In this document: piece after piece, positions 1 to 10,935 of the stretch | Position numbering within the stretch: position 1 is the stretch's first letter | How the letters are laid out: every line of letters starts with the position of its first letter | Source of the DNA: Pseudopithomyces maydicus | Taxonomy: Eukaryota > Ascomycota > Dothideomycetes > Pleosporales > Didymosphaeriaceae | Assembly: GCA_026873275.1 (NCBI GenBank) | Contig: JANTUC010000004.1 | Location: 372,001-436,000 of the forward strand | DNA: 64,000 nt | Reading direction: 5' to 3' | Position numbers and translations under genes: made by a program | Notes under the pieces: generated by a model | Databases searched by the model: none | What the model was told of the DNA's origin: nothing | What the model saw: only the letters and a program-made list of their open reading frames with translations

Positions 1-499
1 ACCTGCGCCGTCTACGATCATTGAATACACCTGGTACACCTGGACGTTCACATACTACTACTACTTCTACTACTACACCTACATCGCAGCCTACGAATTA
101 ACCTCCAGCCAAACCAGCGTCGTAACCACCGTGTCAGCCACCGCAACGGACGAGGCTGCCGCAAGCGCGTTGAGCGTGTCGTTGAGCGAGAGTCTGGAGG
201 GCGCGGTAGAGGTGCAGACGGCGACGCCGACGGTGACGCCGTCGTATGCGGTGACGTCTACGGAGACGTCGACGGAGGGGTATCCGACGCCGACGGTGGA
301 GACTTCGTCCGAGGTGGAGAGTACGTCTGCAACCGGGGGGACGACTGTCGTGTATCCGACGGGGAATGCGACGGTTAGTGTGGCGCCGCTGCCGTCGGAG
401 TTTCCCGGTGCGGCTGGGAAGGCGTATGGGGGTGGGATGTGGGTGCTGGGGGTTGGGGCGATGATGTTGGTTCCGGGGGTGGTGATGGTTTGGCTTTAG
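1..499 (+). CDS. C-terminal part of a Ser/Thr-rich, probably GPI-anchored surface protein (5' partial)
   Basis: The reading frame is open from base 2 to the TAG at 497-499, so the 5' part lies outside the window. The visible part starts with an unusual aromatic stretch rich in Trp, Tyr and Phe. A long Ser/Thr/Val/Glu-rich segment follows, with many TSTE-like and TPTV-like motifs and one N-A-T glycosylation site, and a hydrophobic tail of about 20 residues ends at the stop. Low-complexity Ser/Thr followed by a terminal hydrophobic segment is the usual plan of fungal GPI-anchored wall proteins. No enzyme domain is visible. Function in the wall or at the cell surface is inference. The strong T/G-ending codon use near the 3' end differs from the C-rich start. 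Confidence 0.6.
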   Translation, partial: PAPSTIIEYTWYTWTFTYYYYFYYYTYIAAYELTSSQTSVVTTVSATATDEAAASALSVSLSESLEGAVEVQTATPTVTPSYAVTSTETSTEGYPTPTVETSSEVESTSATGGTTVVYPTGNATVSVAPLPSEFPGAAGKAYGGGMWVLGVGAMMLVPGVVMVWL

Positions 500-779
500 G
501 GGGTTTCGAGGGTTAGGGAGATGGAAGGGTAATGTGTAGTTAGTTAGCTAGTGGGAGTCGGTGGTCCTAATAGGGTAACTTGAACAGTAATATCATTCCT
601 ATCGACATCATTGAGGCTCGAGTGATATAAAAACAAGGAATTCAGGAGTGGCATTGAATGATTAGACCGATACGTAAATCAACACCATCAAAAGATCATC
701 AGATTTCGTGTCAGTCTTACTAAAGACGTACCGATATATCTAGAATATCATATTGGAGCTACAAGGGATATACGTAAAT

Positions 780-1978
780 TCACCCTCTACCCGCAGGCAT
801 CAGCCTTGCCATCTCGTGATCCTCTATCGATCTCTTCAATCCCTTCTCTTCTACCTCTGGCACATGGCGCAACCCATACATCTCAAACTCCAGCACCAAC
901 CTACAAAAGATCGTCCCCGTGAATATCAAGCCAATCATCCAGATAGCGCTCCACATAGGAACAAACAAAACCGTCGACAACACAATAATCCCATAGATAA
1001 CATCCGTCCAAATGCACAGCCTAATAAACCAATTCAGCAACTGGTAAATCGGCCCATTCTGCAAAGTAACCTCCTCGCCCCCAACATCATCCGCAAACGC
1101 ACAAGGCGTGAACTCCCTCTTCAGCACCGCCCCCAACGAATTGTCGTCACGCTGCTTCCTCGTAGCACCCACCTCGTGACCCACCCGACACACATACAAC
1201 TGCAACACGCCCAATGCATGTATTGGCACCCCCAGAAACACCCACAACAACGGCGCAAACGCCTCCAGCGTCCCCCCATACTGCCCCAGCTTCACACTAA
1301 TCATAACCACCGCGTAAAACGTCAGCCGGTAAAACTGATACACCATATTCCCCGCCGCGCACATAATCATCAGGTACTCTACCACCGACACCAGCACCGT
1401 CAACCAGGCTCTTTTCTTCCTGAGCGATGCGGGCCAGTAGGGTTGCGACTCCTTCGCGAGGAAGGATTCCATGCCGGTGGTCTCGTAGTCGAGGGCAGGG
1501 CACGGCGAGCCGATGGTGAGGAAGAGGGCGAGGAGGGGCCGCCGCGTGGCGAGGAGGGCTAGGTCGCTGAACTTGGGGCCGATGAGTTGGAGGACGCCGG
1601 GGAGGAGGCCGAGCATGACGGTTACGACGCCGAATTCGGCTTTGGTGACTTCGGAGGTTTGGGCGAGGATGCCTGGGTGGGGTTAGTGGGTTGCGTCATA
1701 AAGAGTCGAGTATATATATGTGTGTATGCGTATGTGTTGAATAGCTGGGAGACAAAAAGCTGTGGTATACGTACAATCTATCAGTGCAGTAGCCATGGAG
1801 TTATTCCGCTGCTGATTCAGCGCCTCGTAGGCCTTTGTGCAGTCTTCGTTTTCCTGGATGATTCTCCATTTGTCGAATGTGTCGAAATCCTTATGCCAGA
1901 GGTTATTGCTATATGCGTAGGTGGAAGATGCGAACGCGAGGAAAAAAGAAGACGGTACGTGGGGATCAGCGAAGCCAT
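780..1978 (-). CDS. Multipass membrane protein of unknown function, three exons
   Basis: The model is exon 1 at 1959-1978, exon 2 at 1775-1908 and exon 3 at 780-1672, giving about 348 residues. I chose it because the frame runs cleanly across both introns: the first has a GTACCG donor and TAG acceptor (50 bp), the second a GTACGT donor and CAG acceptor (102 bp). The N-terminus is hydrophilic and acidic. Hydrophobic segments follow in exon 3, including one beginning MLGLLPGVLQLIG, then VLVSVVEYLMIMCAAG, LLWVFLGVPIHALGVL and two near the C-terminus (VIYGIIVLSTVLFVP, IWMIGLIFTGTIFC). I do not recognise a named family; it looks like an uncharacterised fungal integral membrane protein. It is transcribed away from Swc3. 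Confidence 0.75.
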
Positions 1979-2696
1979 GATTGCAGGTGGGGAGCTGCCA
2001 AAACGAAGACTGCCAGCGAGGCTGGAGAAATAAGAACTTGAAGGGCTGAAGGCATTTCTTGCTTTATTCGTCCGTCACGTCAGTTTCATGTTGGCTTGGA
2101 GCCGCGTGGGGGCCGTGTTCAGCCGCCGAGTGACGCGTGTGCATGAGGGACTAGGATCGTCGTATTGCTGGGGTGAATGGGGTCATTTTGTTAGCCAGGA
2201 GATATATATAGCCGACTATGAGGGGCTAAGGTTTGGTGTTTGTTGGAGTCGGACGAGAGGCTGCTCCCTTAGTCCCGCGAATCCTTCTAAACGAGTAGGC
2301 GAAGAAACACAGGTATACACTGACACTAAGTTACACTACTATTGCTTTATTCTAGTTTGTGGGTACTAACATGCGAGCTACCATCGCCTTCAAGAAAATA
2401 CCTGCCCAAGTGCATAGGCTTGGTTCATGCCCAGCTGCCCAGGCGGTGTAAAAGGAACAACAGACGTGGCTTGCAAAGTGCACGAATTAGTATAATGGTG
2501 TTTTCGGTGCATTAGGCGCCGAAGGACCATTCCTTCTGGTCCACCAGCCGTATAGCTTAGGACTGGCGCGAGGTCAGGTGACGTCTGGAAGGCAAAGCCT
2601 AGTCTCATTCGCCAGCATCCTGGACGCGAAATGACGCGCCTCGGCCCCGTCCCGTCTCCGATATTCTTCCACCATCGCTCTGATGCCAACTTCATC
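1979..2696. other. Intergenic region between divergent genes
   Basis: This 0.7 kb lies between the start of the membrane protein on the minus strand and the Swc3 start on the plus strand, so it probably carries both promoters. An AT-rich step (atatatata) is visible near 2200. No further gene is supported. Confidence 0.5.
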
Positions 2697-4868
2697 ATGT
2701 CGGAGCCGCGACGGTCAACCAGAGCGCGTGCGCGCGAGGAGGCCGCTCCTCCGCCTCCCGAGACGCCCAAGGACACGCCCAGCAAGCCGCCCCCGAAGTC
2801 GCTGAAGCGCAAACGTACGACCGCCGCCGTTGCTAAAGAGCCCACGCCAGGCACGCCCATCGCAGAGGGCCCCCAGCCGCCAGCCCAGCCAGTGCTGCCC
2901 ATCCGAGTCACAGAGGGCCAGCCGTTGCCTACCCTCTCGGAGCCGCAGCCGCTCGATCTCTCGGCGCAGGAATACCAGGACATCCAGACTAGTGGCGTAC
3001 TGAGCGCCTCGCTCCAGCGGTCGCGTGCCATCTGGGTTTCGGGCACCAACTTCCGCCTTTTCCATGCCTTCTTCACACCGCCAAAGAAGGTGGCTGACCG
3101 TACCGAGGAGGACAAGCAGAATATACAGCGCCAAAAGGAAATTGTTCGCAACTTCCCACAGGTCGGCGAGGCACAGCTGGTCATCGAGCCGCACACCTTT
3201 CCCATTCGCCTCTATGGGCCCCGCGAAGCCGTCCGCCAGGTGCAGAAGAAGGTACCTACCTACGGACAATGGCCGAACCACAACCAGCAGAGTCCCTATC
3301 AGTACAACCACACACCGATCCAGCACCAGCCCCCACCACAACCGCGCCCACCGCCACCCAAACCCCTACCGCAAAAGGCACCCCCGCCGCCACAAGCGCC
3401 TGCGCCCGACCCTGTTATTCACATGTTGGCACAGAGAGCGGGGCAAGATCCTGAGCTGAAGTCTGTGATGAAGATTGTTGCGGCAGGACAGGCAACTAAG
3501 GAACAGCTTGAATTTTTTCAGGGCCATATCAGTGAGCTTACTGCTATACTGCAGAAGCAGAAGGAAGCGGGTATACAGCATACTCCAGCACCAGCACCAG
3601 CGCCGTCACCAGCTCCGGCTCCATCTCCAGCTCCGGCTCCGGCTCCGTCTCCGGCTCCACCGCCAGCTCAATCTCCAGCTCAAGCTCCACCGCCTGGTCC
3701 CAAGCCTGCTGTTACTCCACGCCCACAATCCATAGCACCACCTCCCCAACCGGCAGCAGCACCACCGGCTCCGCAACCATCGCAACCACTGAAGCCCCAA
3801 ACACCAATTCCTCCCAAACAACCTGCTCCTCTTCCTCCGCCACCGCATGCATATCAACCACAGATGGCTCCTGCGCCGCCTCACCCACCTCACCCACCTC
3901 ATCAGCCGCCCCATTTGGCTCAACCTCTTCCGCCCACTTATCAATACAAGCCAACCTACAACCAACCCCCACATTTCCACCAGCATCATGCTCACCAATT
4001 TTCTCCCATGCATCAGCCACCAAGAGCGACTTATCGGCCGTTGGTCTTTGACTTCAAGGAGGGCAACGGGGACAAGTTCTACTTTCCAACATACAGCTTT
4101 ATGGAGTGGCTACCCAACAATTCTGGCGCCAAATTCTCGTTCTTGGTGACAAAGCTTAAGACGAAGCCTCCAGCAGCGACTAGCATTAAGCCGCCCTCCA
4201 CACCCGCTCCAAAACCAGCCCAGACCCCGGTTCCGGCCAGCAGTACCGCGCCTACTCCAACTGTACCCATAACAAACACGCCCACTCCAAACCCAGGTCC
4301 GCTGAACCAAGCAACACCAGGACCTACACAAGGCACCCCCATCCCACCTCCCGGTGCCCCTCCCGGTGCGCCTCCCACCTTCACTCCCGCCCCACCAGCC
4401 ACCCCTCTCCCACCCCCAACACCCTACGTACCCCCTCCCCGAATCGAAGACTTCGACGAGAAAAACGACATCAAAGACATCGACTTCTACCAACCCGTCA
4501 CCGTCCTCGTCATGAGCGGCCACCCCGACATCCTGCAGACGCTGCCTCGCGCCATTCGTCCGCCCGACGTGGTAGACAAGTATATGAACCAGATCTTCGA
4601 CACGTGTCGGCGGGCAGAGGAGACGTTTTTGGCGTTCAGGCTACCGAAGGAGGGCGTGGCGGAGGTGGAGATGGAGGAGAAGAGGAGGGTGGGAGATGGG
4701 ACCGGGACGGGGACGGGGACGCCAAAGGTTGGGGCGTTGGATCAGGATGTTGTCATGGGGGGATGGGGAGTGAGCGGAAGAAGAGCGGTGCGAGGGCGAG
4801 GAAGAGTATTGTTGTGTAGGGTGGGTGGATGGGTGTTGGAGAGAGGTAGTGGGGAGAAGTCGATGTGA
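2697..4868 (+). CDS. SWC3: SWR1-complex protein 3 (Swc3), C-terminus frameshifted
   Basis: Swc3 is a subunit of SWR1, the remodeller that places histone H2A.Z in nucleosomes. The start is ATG 2697 (MSEPRRSTRAR), because a basic Arg-rich N-terminus is usual; an ATG at 2631 is in frame but precedes poor sequence. An N-terminal conserved block (GVLSASLQRSR) lies near residue 100. A very long Pro/Ala/Gln-rich linker follows. The conserved C-terminal region starts near residue 447 with FDFKEGNGDKFYFP and ends with the block YQPVTVLVMSGHP to AEETFLAFRLP. The stop at 4866-4868 gives 723 residues, but the last 37 look unnatural. One extra G in the G6 run at 4757-4762 would give a short basic tail ending in RKSIVV at 4819. 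The family call is firm; the tail is uncertain. Confidence 0.85.
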   Translation: MSEPRRSTRARAREEAAPPPPETPKDTPSKPPPKSLKRKRTTAAVAKEPTPGTPIAEGPQPPAQPVLPIRVTEGQPLPTLSEPQPLDLSAQEYQDIQTSGVLSASLQRSRAIWVSGTNFRLFHAFFTPPKKVADRTEEDKQNIQRQKEIVRNFPQVGEAQLVIEPHTFPIRLYGPREAVRQVQKKVPTYGQWPNHNQQSPYQYNHTPIQHQPPPQPRPPPPKPLPQKAPPPPQAPAPDPVIHMLAQRAGQDPELKSVMKIVAAGQATKEQLEFFQGHISELTAILQKQKEAGIQHTPAPAPAPSPAPAPSPAPAPAPSPAPPPAQSPAQAPPPGPKPAVTPRPQSIAPPPQPAAAPPAPQPSQPLKPQTPIPPKQPAPLPPPPHAYQPQMAPAPPHPPHPPHQPPHLAQPLPPTYQYKPTYNQPPHFHQHHAHQFSPMHQPPRATYRPLVFDFKEGNGDKFYFPTYSFMEWLPNNSGAKFSFLVTKLKTKPPAATSIKPPSTPAPKPAQTPVPASSTAPTPTVPITNTPTPNPGPLNQATPGPTQGTPIPPPGAPPGAPPTFTPAPPATPLPPPTPYVPPPRIEDFDEKNDIKDIDFYQPVTVLVMSGHPDILQTLPRAIRPPDVVDKYMNQIFDTCRRAEETFLAFRLPKEGVAEVEMEEKRRVGDGTGTGTGTPKVGALDQDVVMGGWGVSGRRAVRGRGRVLLCRVGGWVLERGSGEKSM

Positions 4869-5917
4869 TGTATTATTATAATGGAAAATGATACCCGTGG
4901 TTGCTTGGAGCAGCTACATATACACTTGTAGTTATATGATGATTCATGCATTCATAAACGTGCGAGATTTTGTGTCTGAACAGCAAGGAATGCGTTCATG
5001 GTGTGATATTCTGTAGATAGTGGGAAGGTGGTTCAGGGGATGGATGTTATTGAAGAGAACCAAAGATCCTTTATTTCATCGATTCGAGTTTGTTTGTAAT
5101 TGCTATCCAGTCTTCGATGCACTATTGTATTTGTTGTGTCCGAGTACTTGAGGTCATCATAGCACTGTCGCACAACCGTAATTAAGAAACAAAAACTGAT
5201 CACATTTCCCGAGGTAGTACAACCCTGGGTGTACAGCACATGGCTAGTGTTGCATACATAAGCCCTAGGTCTCCATGTGATAAGTCTCACATTTTTTTCA
5301 ATATACGGAAGTGTTTCGAGGTACCTGAACGAGCTGCCTGAGCCGTGTGCACTCGAGGACGGAGTATGTTGGACATGATCCTACGTTGTTTGGCTTGACA
5401 CTTTGTAGGGCACTCGTGTACCTTCTATACTATATGTCTTTTGAAGCTGCCAGGGCCTGGGGGGGGGGGGGGGGGTTTCTCCCTTTATCATTCTTTCGAT
5501 CAGTCACGATGATTCCAATATTTCTTTTATGATAACTGGGTAGATTTTCAGGCAATTTGGTCCATGCTCATAGTTGGGCACTTTCTTGGGCCGTTCGGCT
5601 TGTGCACTTACATGGGTACACTGACGTAGGCCGTTTGGATTGTGCACATGCTTCGGCACATTCATAGACAATGTGGCTCATGCACGCGGCACCTGTGTTT
5701 GTATTGAGGGGTAAGTGTGCCCAAGGAAATCTATGTAGGTTTCGTGGGCCCCGATCACTATCGTTCTTGTTCTTCATACCAGACTCGGCCTCGCCCTTAA
5801 GAGTGACAAGACACACGACAAAGACCTTCCGCAGAACTTCTAACCACTAGAAGTTTTCGCCCTAGTATCATCTGCTAAATTTTCTTATTCCAAACACTGG
5901 TCGACATTCCTGACACC
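4869..5917. other. Gene-free stretch with a long poly-G tract
   Basis: No supportable gene. It holds a G17 run at 5459-5475. Two 19-base copies of a ggccgttcggcttgtgcac-like element lie at 5589-5607 and 5629-5647 and differ at a few positions. The right part is the probable promoter of the secreted protein that follows. Confidence 0.5.
5459..5475. repeat. Poly-G homopolymer, 17 bases
   Basis: Seventeen consecutive G in otherwise mixed-composition sequence. It is the longest G run in the window. Its length should be treated as approximate. Confidence 0.9.
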
Positions 5918-6908
5918 ATGAACATGTTTCTGGTTACTCTTGTCGTCTTTCTTGGTGTCATCGCCGATACTATCGTCGCAGCACCCACATTCGACACTCA
6001 AGAAATCCACGAACGGACTACGACCGCTACTGCCGTTGATATCTTCAACGGTAGTATCCCTGAGATGCTTTACCCTGGTCAAAATCGGAGCGCCATCTAC
6101 CTTCCCGACGGTCAGATTGTCGAAAACAATATGAAGCAACGCGGCGAAGATAGTCAAGCCGAGGACGAACCCTTTGACTTCGTTCTTACAATGGGCACTG
6201 TACGGTAAGTCCAGCTCACCGCTGCAATATATACCGTCTTTCTGCTAACCAAACAACCACAGCCAACACGTAGGATACACATTCAGACGCGACCTCCCGG
6301 AAACCGTTCGAGCCACCCTTATCTACCTGTGCACACAGCGTAACCTTCCAGGTCAAACGTGCTCACATAGTTATTTGACAATTAGAGACATCGCATACAA
6401 TGCTGGTGAAGAAGCCTACATCAAGGTCGGAATCGAATCCGACAATATCCCCGAACCTCCTAATGGCCACAAGACCGACCTGCTCAATCTCTTCATCGAC
6501 CAGCTCGTGGACGCTTTCCGCGCTGCCATTGGCTGCAATAAGAATCGGTACCAACTAGGCTCTGGTATTCATTGCCGCGAATTCGCCAACTCGGCGGAGT
6601 TCTACCAGGTTGGAATCCACAAAGAGAAAGACTTTCTTCATCTCAAGATGACGGTGGAGTTCAATGGCAAGACCGATGAGGGACAATTTGACTGCTTGGG
6701 CTCCCAGACTAGTGTATGGGGGACGATTGACGGAGACAAGCTCAAGAAGTACGCTAACTTGATGGGACATGGCGTTCGTGCTTCAGTTCGGTGTGCGACT
6801 GCCAAAGGTGAGGTTCCTGGGTACCCGACCGGTACCTGCAACTATGCCCCTGCCGTTAAGCCCGGCGACTTGACTTGCGATATCAAGTACGATTGCCCTA
6901 AAAAATGA
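5918..6908 (+). CDS. Secreted protein of unknown function, two exons
   Basis: Exon 1 is 5918-6204 and exon 2 is 6263-6908. A GTAAGT donor and CAG acceptor bound a 58-bp intron, and the joined product has 310 residues. Residues 1 to about 21 (MNMFLVTLVVFLGVIADTIV) form a signal peptide; a second in-frame ATG at 5924 would keep it. The mature protein is hydrophilic with about nine cysteines, mostly in the C-terminal half, and ends in CDIKYDCPKK. No enzyme motif or known family is recognised. The size, signal peptide and Cys content are compatible with a small secreted effector-like or apoplastic protein, but that role is inference only. The long upstream gap and isolated position fit a separately regulated gene. 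Confidence 0.75.
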
Positions 6909-7541
6909 GGAGCTGGTGAGTGGCTGTTCATAGAGCTCCACTGGTCAGAGGATGAGGGAGTAGTTATGTATTCGGAGAAATATTGGCCTTCACACAGTGT
7001 CATAAGACTAGATAGGAGTAAATCTAATCCCATTGACAAGATTTTACTGATTCGTGAAAACTAACATTCCCTTTCGTGAATGCGAATCGTGAGAAGTTGA
7101 GTCATGTACAGGCGAAAGATGACTTAACGATAGAGTACTCAAGGCAGAACCTTGAATTGGGGTTTCCGGGGCGTCCCTTCTCCTGGAAAAGCATCGTCAA
7201 CTTCGCCTACTCTTTATTTTTTGTCGTTCAATTTTTATTGCTCAATTGTCGTTGTGAGAACCTACCCACATCATTCGACAATACTAGCCCCTCTTACTTA
7301 CCTTGGATTTCCTGTACCCCCGACGCGTTCACCCATTTTCATTGCTCCGATGCCATTCTCCCCGCGTTACTCTCTTCTCCAGAGGGCTGTGGTTCCACTG
7401 CTACGCAACCATGGTCCCTGCACTGGTGCAATAGCCATGGATACACCTCATTTCTAGGTTTCTGAGATCAGAAAGATTACCAAGATAGAAATCAAAGGAG
7501 ACGCTTAACAATGATAAAGCCTCACAGGAAACATTGCACCT
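6909..7541. other. Convergent 3' region, no gene seen
   Basis: This lies between the 3' ends of the secreted protein (plus strand) and the WD40 protein (minus strand). Short open frames on the plus strand have no protein-like composition. It probably holds both 3' UTRs. Confidence 0.5.
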
Positions 7542-9779
7542 CTATCGTCTCACTTCCCTGAGCACCTCCCTCAACGCCCTGAACTCCTCCCTCAACATTG
7601 CCATCTCCTGCCTCAACTTCCGGTGCTCCAATCTTAACTCGCATTCATCAACACCTATGCCAACACTGGTTCCCCTCCTATTTTTCATGTTTTGATCACC
7701 ATTCGCGTTCTGCTTGTTCATCCATGCGATCTCACTCCCCGCCTCCATCTGTCCTTTCCCCTGAGTATGGAACTCTCTTTCACACTTCTTCTCCTGCTCA
7801 TGAAGACCCACCTCAAAGCTGAACTTACGGTCTCCCTGCCACCCAGATGGCGGAGAAAACGGGTTTCTCTCTTCCAGACCTTTCTTCCGTATCTCACACG
7901 TCGAGTAATCCTGTCCGTCACTCGGCCGAAAATCGAAATTCGCAAACGATACCTTGCGAGATGGAGGTGACGAACGCTTTTCTGACACCACATGACGTAG
8001 TGGTCGGGAGAAATTAGGACTGGGCGGTGAGTTTTGGGATCTGATCTCAGGGCGCGAATTTTGTTCCTGCGTTTGCAGACCAGAAGGGCATCTATAACCT
8101 ACGGGGTTGCTCCTCCCAGTAGGCTTCTGGTTCGTAGGCGGCGTCGTCCATATTTCCGAAGAATCTGACGGCTGAGAGTATACAGACGAGGTTGAGCGTG
8201 AGGCCGAGCGAGTTTTTCGTAAGGCGTCGGAGAAGAAGACGTCGAATACGTGGCGTGAGTCAGTCTTAGTGAGGGCTTCCTGTATAGATGATACGTTTGG
8301 GGTTTTTAGAATTGCTGGAATGGGTCTCCGAGGTGCGGAAGCTAATGATGGGACTTTGAAGGTCTCTGTGACTATTCTGGGTCGCAGGAAGGATCTTCTT
8401 CTGGCGGGTTCGGGTGCGGCGTCGAATTGTGAATACGGGACTTTCGTATCGGGAGAGAAGAGATCCTTCCCGCCATCGAAGCGAATGGGACTTCTGGCAC
8501 CCGATCGCTTTGCCGACACTACGTTCTTTTTGACAGTTCCCGATTCTTCTTCTGGATCTTCGCTTGAGGAGCTTTCATAACGACGTGAATTCAATATTAC
8601 TGCTGAGAGGCTTTCTTCTTGTTCGACGCACGTTGACAATGATCGTTTGCAGCTTGGGAGTACCGAGGGACCAGTCATATCGCCCACCCATTCGAGCGCA
8701 ACCACTGATGCATCCATGTTCACCTCATACACCAAAAGCCCAAGGACATTATAGACCAACACCTTGCTAGACTGGCACCCAACTGCGATGAACGTTTCTC
8801 TGCCTTCATATCGTCCGTCTGGCTCGTCCTGGGTGGAATCACCGGTGATCAACACGTCTTTGTCTCTCCGACCTCTCGATACCACAGGTCTGCCCGACGC
8901 AACAGATAAACAAGTGGCGGGCCCATCGACGTGCTATGTTCTGAGTACTCGCCCACTTCCTTCAAAATCGACAATTCGGCATCGTCCATCGTGTCCCACA
9001 CTCACCGCCCGCGCTCTGTACCCGGGTATAAACTCAGCAGCCGTGACACCTCCCATCGCCGGCTTATGGAGTTTCCTGATACACCCAATTCTCGTCGGCT
9101 GGAGGAGAAACGCCTGCGCTTGATTGAGGTACACATCTTGATATGACTGGCGACGCGAGGGAAGGACCAGCTTGTACAGTGAAAGGGTGCCATCGAGAAA
9201 GCCGAGGAGGAACAGAATATATGTTGTATTCGCATCTTCTTGCCTTTGAAAAGTCGCGAATGCAGCCGGGGCCCTTGCGTCCGCGGGCTGGAAGCTCACC
9301 GACGCACTCCCGCCAAATCTCAAATCTTGCAGGTATATTTTCGGGGGCGCGGATGACGCCGAGAGCAAAATGTTGCCGTCCGCAGAGATAGCGAGAACAC
9401 TCGGCGGCGACGGATGAATCTGAGGCGGCGGAAGCAACTCGCCAGTCGGCACGCAATATGCCTGTATCGAAGTGCTGAGCGTAGTGGTGAAGTAGAGGAT
9501 CCGCGAATCAGGCGAGAAGAGCAGCAGTCGCGGCTCGCCTTCGTAGCTCTTGAGCGCGTACTTCCTATCGCCTCTGCGCACGGGGTCGTGGAGGATGACG
9601 AGCTGACTATCGGCGATGGCGAGTAAGCTGCTATTGTCCTTCGCTGGCCGAGCGTTGACGATGCCGTGGGACGTGCACTGGAATAGTAGCCGCTGTCCTG
9701 TCAGACGGCTTTGCACGTGGATGGCGCTGGGAGTGGCGATGAACAAGCTCAGGTCAGTAGGCAGTTGTGCAATCGTCAT
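7542..9779 (-). CDS. WD40-type beta-propeller protein with C-terminal coiled coil, interrupted by an in-frame TAG
   Basis: One continuous frame of 746 codons runs from ATG 9779 to the stop at 7542 and is broken only by TAG at 8934-8936. Upstream of it are propeller-like repeats (ending VGHDGRCRIVDFEGSGRVL). Downstream the propeller pattern goes on (HVDGPATCLSV, then TFIAVGCQSSKVLVYNV). A long disordered Ser/Pro/Arg-rich middle and a C-terminal helix of about 35 residues (LRQEMAMLREEFRALREVL) follow. A Trp codon TGG at the TAG would restore a typical R-T-W-H blade start. No intron with proper ends and phase removes the TAG. The layout (N-terminal propeller, disordered linker, C-terminal helix) resembles NEDD1/GCP-WD, the gamma-tubulin targeting factor, but this is a tentative assignment. 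It is a pseudogene, a polymorphism, a readthrough case or a base error. Confidence 0.65.
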
Positions 9780-9948
9780 TTTGTGTGCTGCGGGTTAGCG
9801 ATACAAGATTTAGGGTCGAGATGATGAACGATACCAGGTCAAAGAAGTCGTAGTGAGTGCGAAATGGAAGCGGGGAAGGTGCGTTCAATGAGCACAAGGG
9901 AAGGAACGGCAGACGTCAAGAAAGCAGGGGATCATGGTTGTAATCTAG

Positions 9949-10011
9949 ATTCATGCTCGTAGTAATGCATATCTATGCTCACAATAATGCAGATTCATGT
10001 TCGCATTAGGT
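9949..10011. repeat. Three imperfect ~22-bp tandem units
   Basis: Three successive variants of attcatgctcgtagtaatgc lie in the short gap between the lysozyme-like gene and the WD40 gene. It may be part of the upstream region of the WD40 gene's neighbour; no function is evident. Confidence 0.45.
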
Positions 10012-10037
10012 TCATGATGGGTATCATACCTCCCCAC

Positions 10038-10935
10038 TCATAAGCAGATCCTATCTCCGAATCCGAGTCCATCGCACTGCCTGCTCTTCTCGCACCCAGC
10101 CGCCCATCCATTCCAACCCTGCAGTCTGCTCAACACATCATTAGCGTAGTAGTTGCTCTTTCCGCGGTCAGTCGCTAGATTCTCGCTGTCGATGTGACCG
10201 GTGTTATAGACATGAGCAGCAGCGAACGGGTTTCCGTTGATGAGCTGAGTGTTAACCCAGCTCAGCTCGGCATTGTTGCTGTTGAAGTAGGTCAGGAATC
10301 CAGGAACGCTTGATGTTCCGTAGACACCATTTTCGATCATGCTTTTGATGCTTTCCTTGGGGTTGGAAGCATCGAAGCCTGCGGAACCGCGGTGTTGCAT
10401 GATGCCGCAGGCGGTGCTCTCAGTGCAGTGGATGGATACAATGCCGCTGGACTATAAAATGTCAGACGGTGTTCAGTGATAGAAAAAACAAGGCACGCAC
10501 CTCCTGCATAATGATGGAGAGAATGAGTCGTGCATCGACCTTGCTGTTAGATGCCACCTCCAGGATGGCGTTCTTGAGGTCGTCGTTGTACTCTTCTCCT
10601 TCATTTGCAGCCGTAATGACAGGCTCGTTGATGTTCCAGAGCTGATCAAAGTCCAGCCACTCATCCTGCCCAGGGAAATCCTCTGCGTTTGGACCAATGC
10701 AGCTATATACAGCCGAAGGATCACTCGGCGCCTCCAAAGCGTCCGTCGATACTTGCTCGGCCGACGATGGCGTGAAGTTCTCGTTGATGTCCTCGGCTCC
10801 CGTGTTATTCGAGTACCATTTCTGCTGGAGGTCCTCACGTAGCTGAGCCGGCGAGGGACTATATCCCTGGTAGGAAGTGAAAGGCAAAGCCCAAGAGAAG
10901 GGCAGAAAAAGCAAAAGACACTGAGAGGACCGCAT
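10038..10935 (-). CDS. Secreted lysozyme-like (transglycosylase-fold) protein
   Basis: Exon 1 is 10501-10935 and exon 2 is 10038-10451. GTGCGT and TATAG bound a 49-bp intron that falls between codons, giving 282 residues. The start at 10935 gives a clean signal peptide (MRSSQCLLLFLPFSWALPF). The catalytic core begins near residue 125 with VDARLILSIIMQE. Glu145 is followed by SSG, the usual setting of the catalytic Glu in soluble lytic transglycosylase/lysozyme-like folds. GIMQHRGS follows, matching the family's 'LMQ' element. Cysteines are present in the mature part. The predicted role is cleavage of peptidoglycan or a related glycan outside the cell, possibly against bacteria. The substrate is not shown by the sequence. 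Confidence 0.75.

Noticed and set aside
753..1562. Long plus-strand open frame (269 codons)
   Set aside because: It is antisense to the spliced membrane-protein gene and has His/Gln/Pro-rich, domain-free composition.
8930..9000. Intron removing the TAG in the WD40 gene
   Set aside because: Donors GTACTC and GTGAGT with the available AG acceptors either shift the frame or delete the conserved propeller motif.
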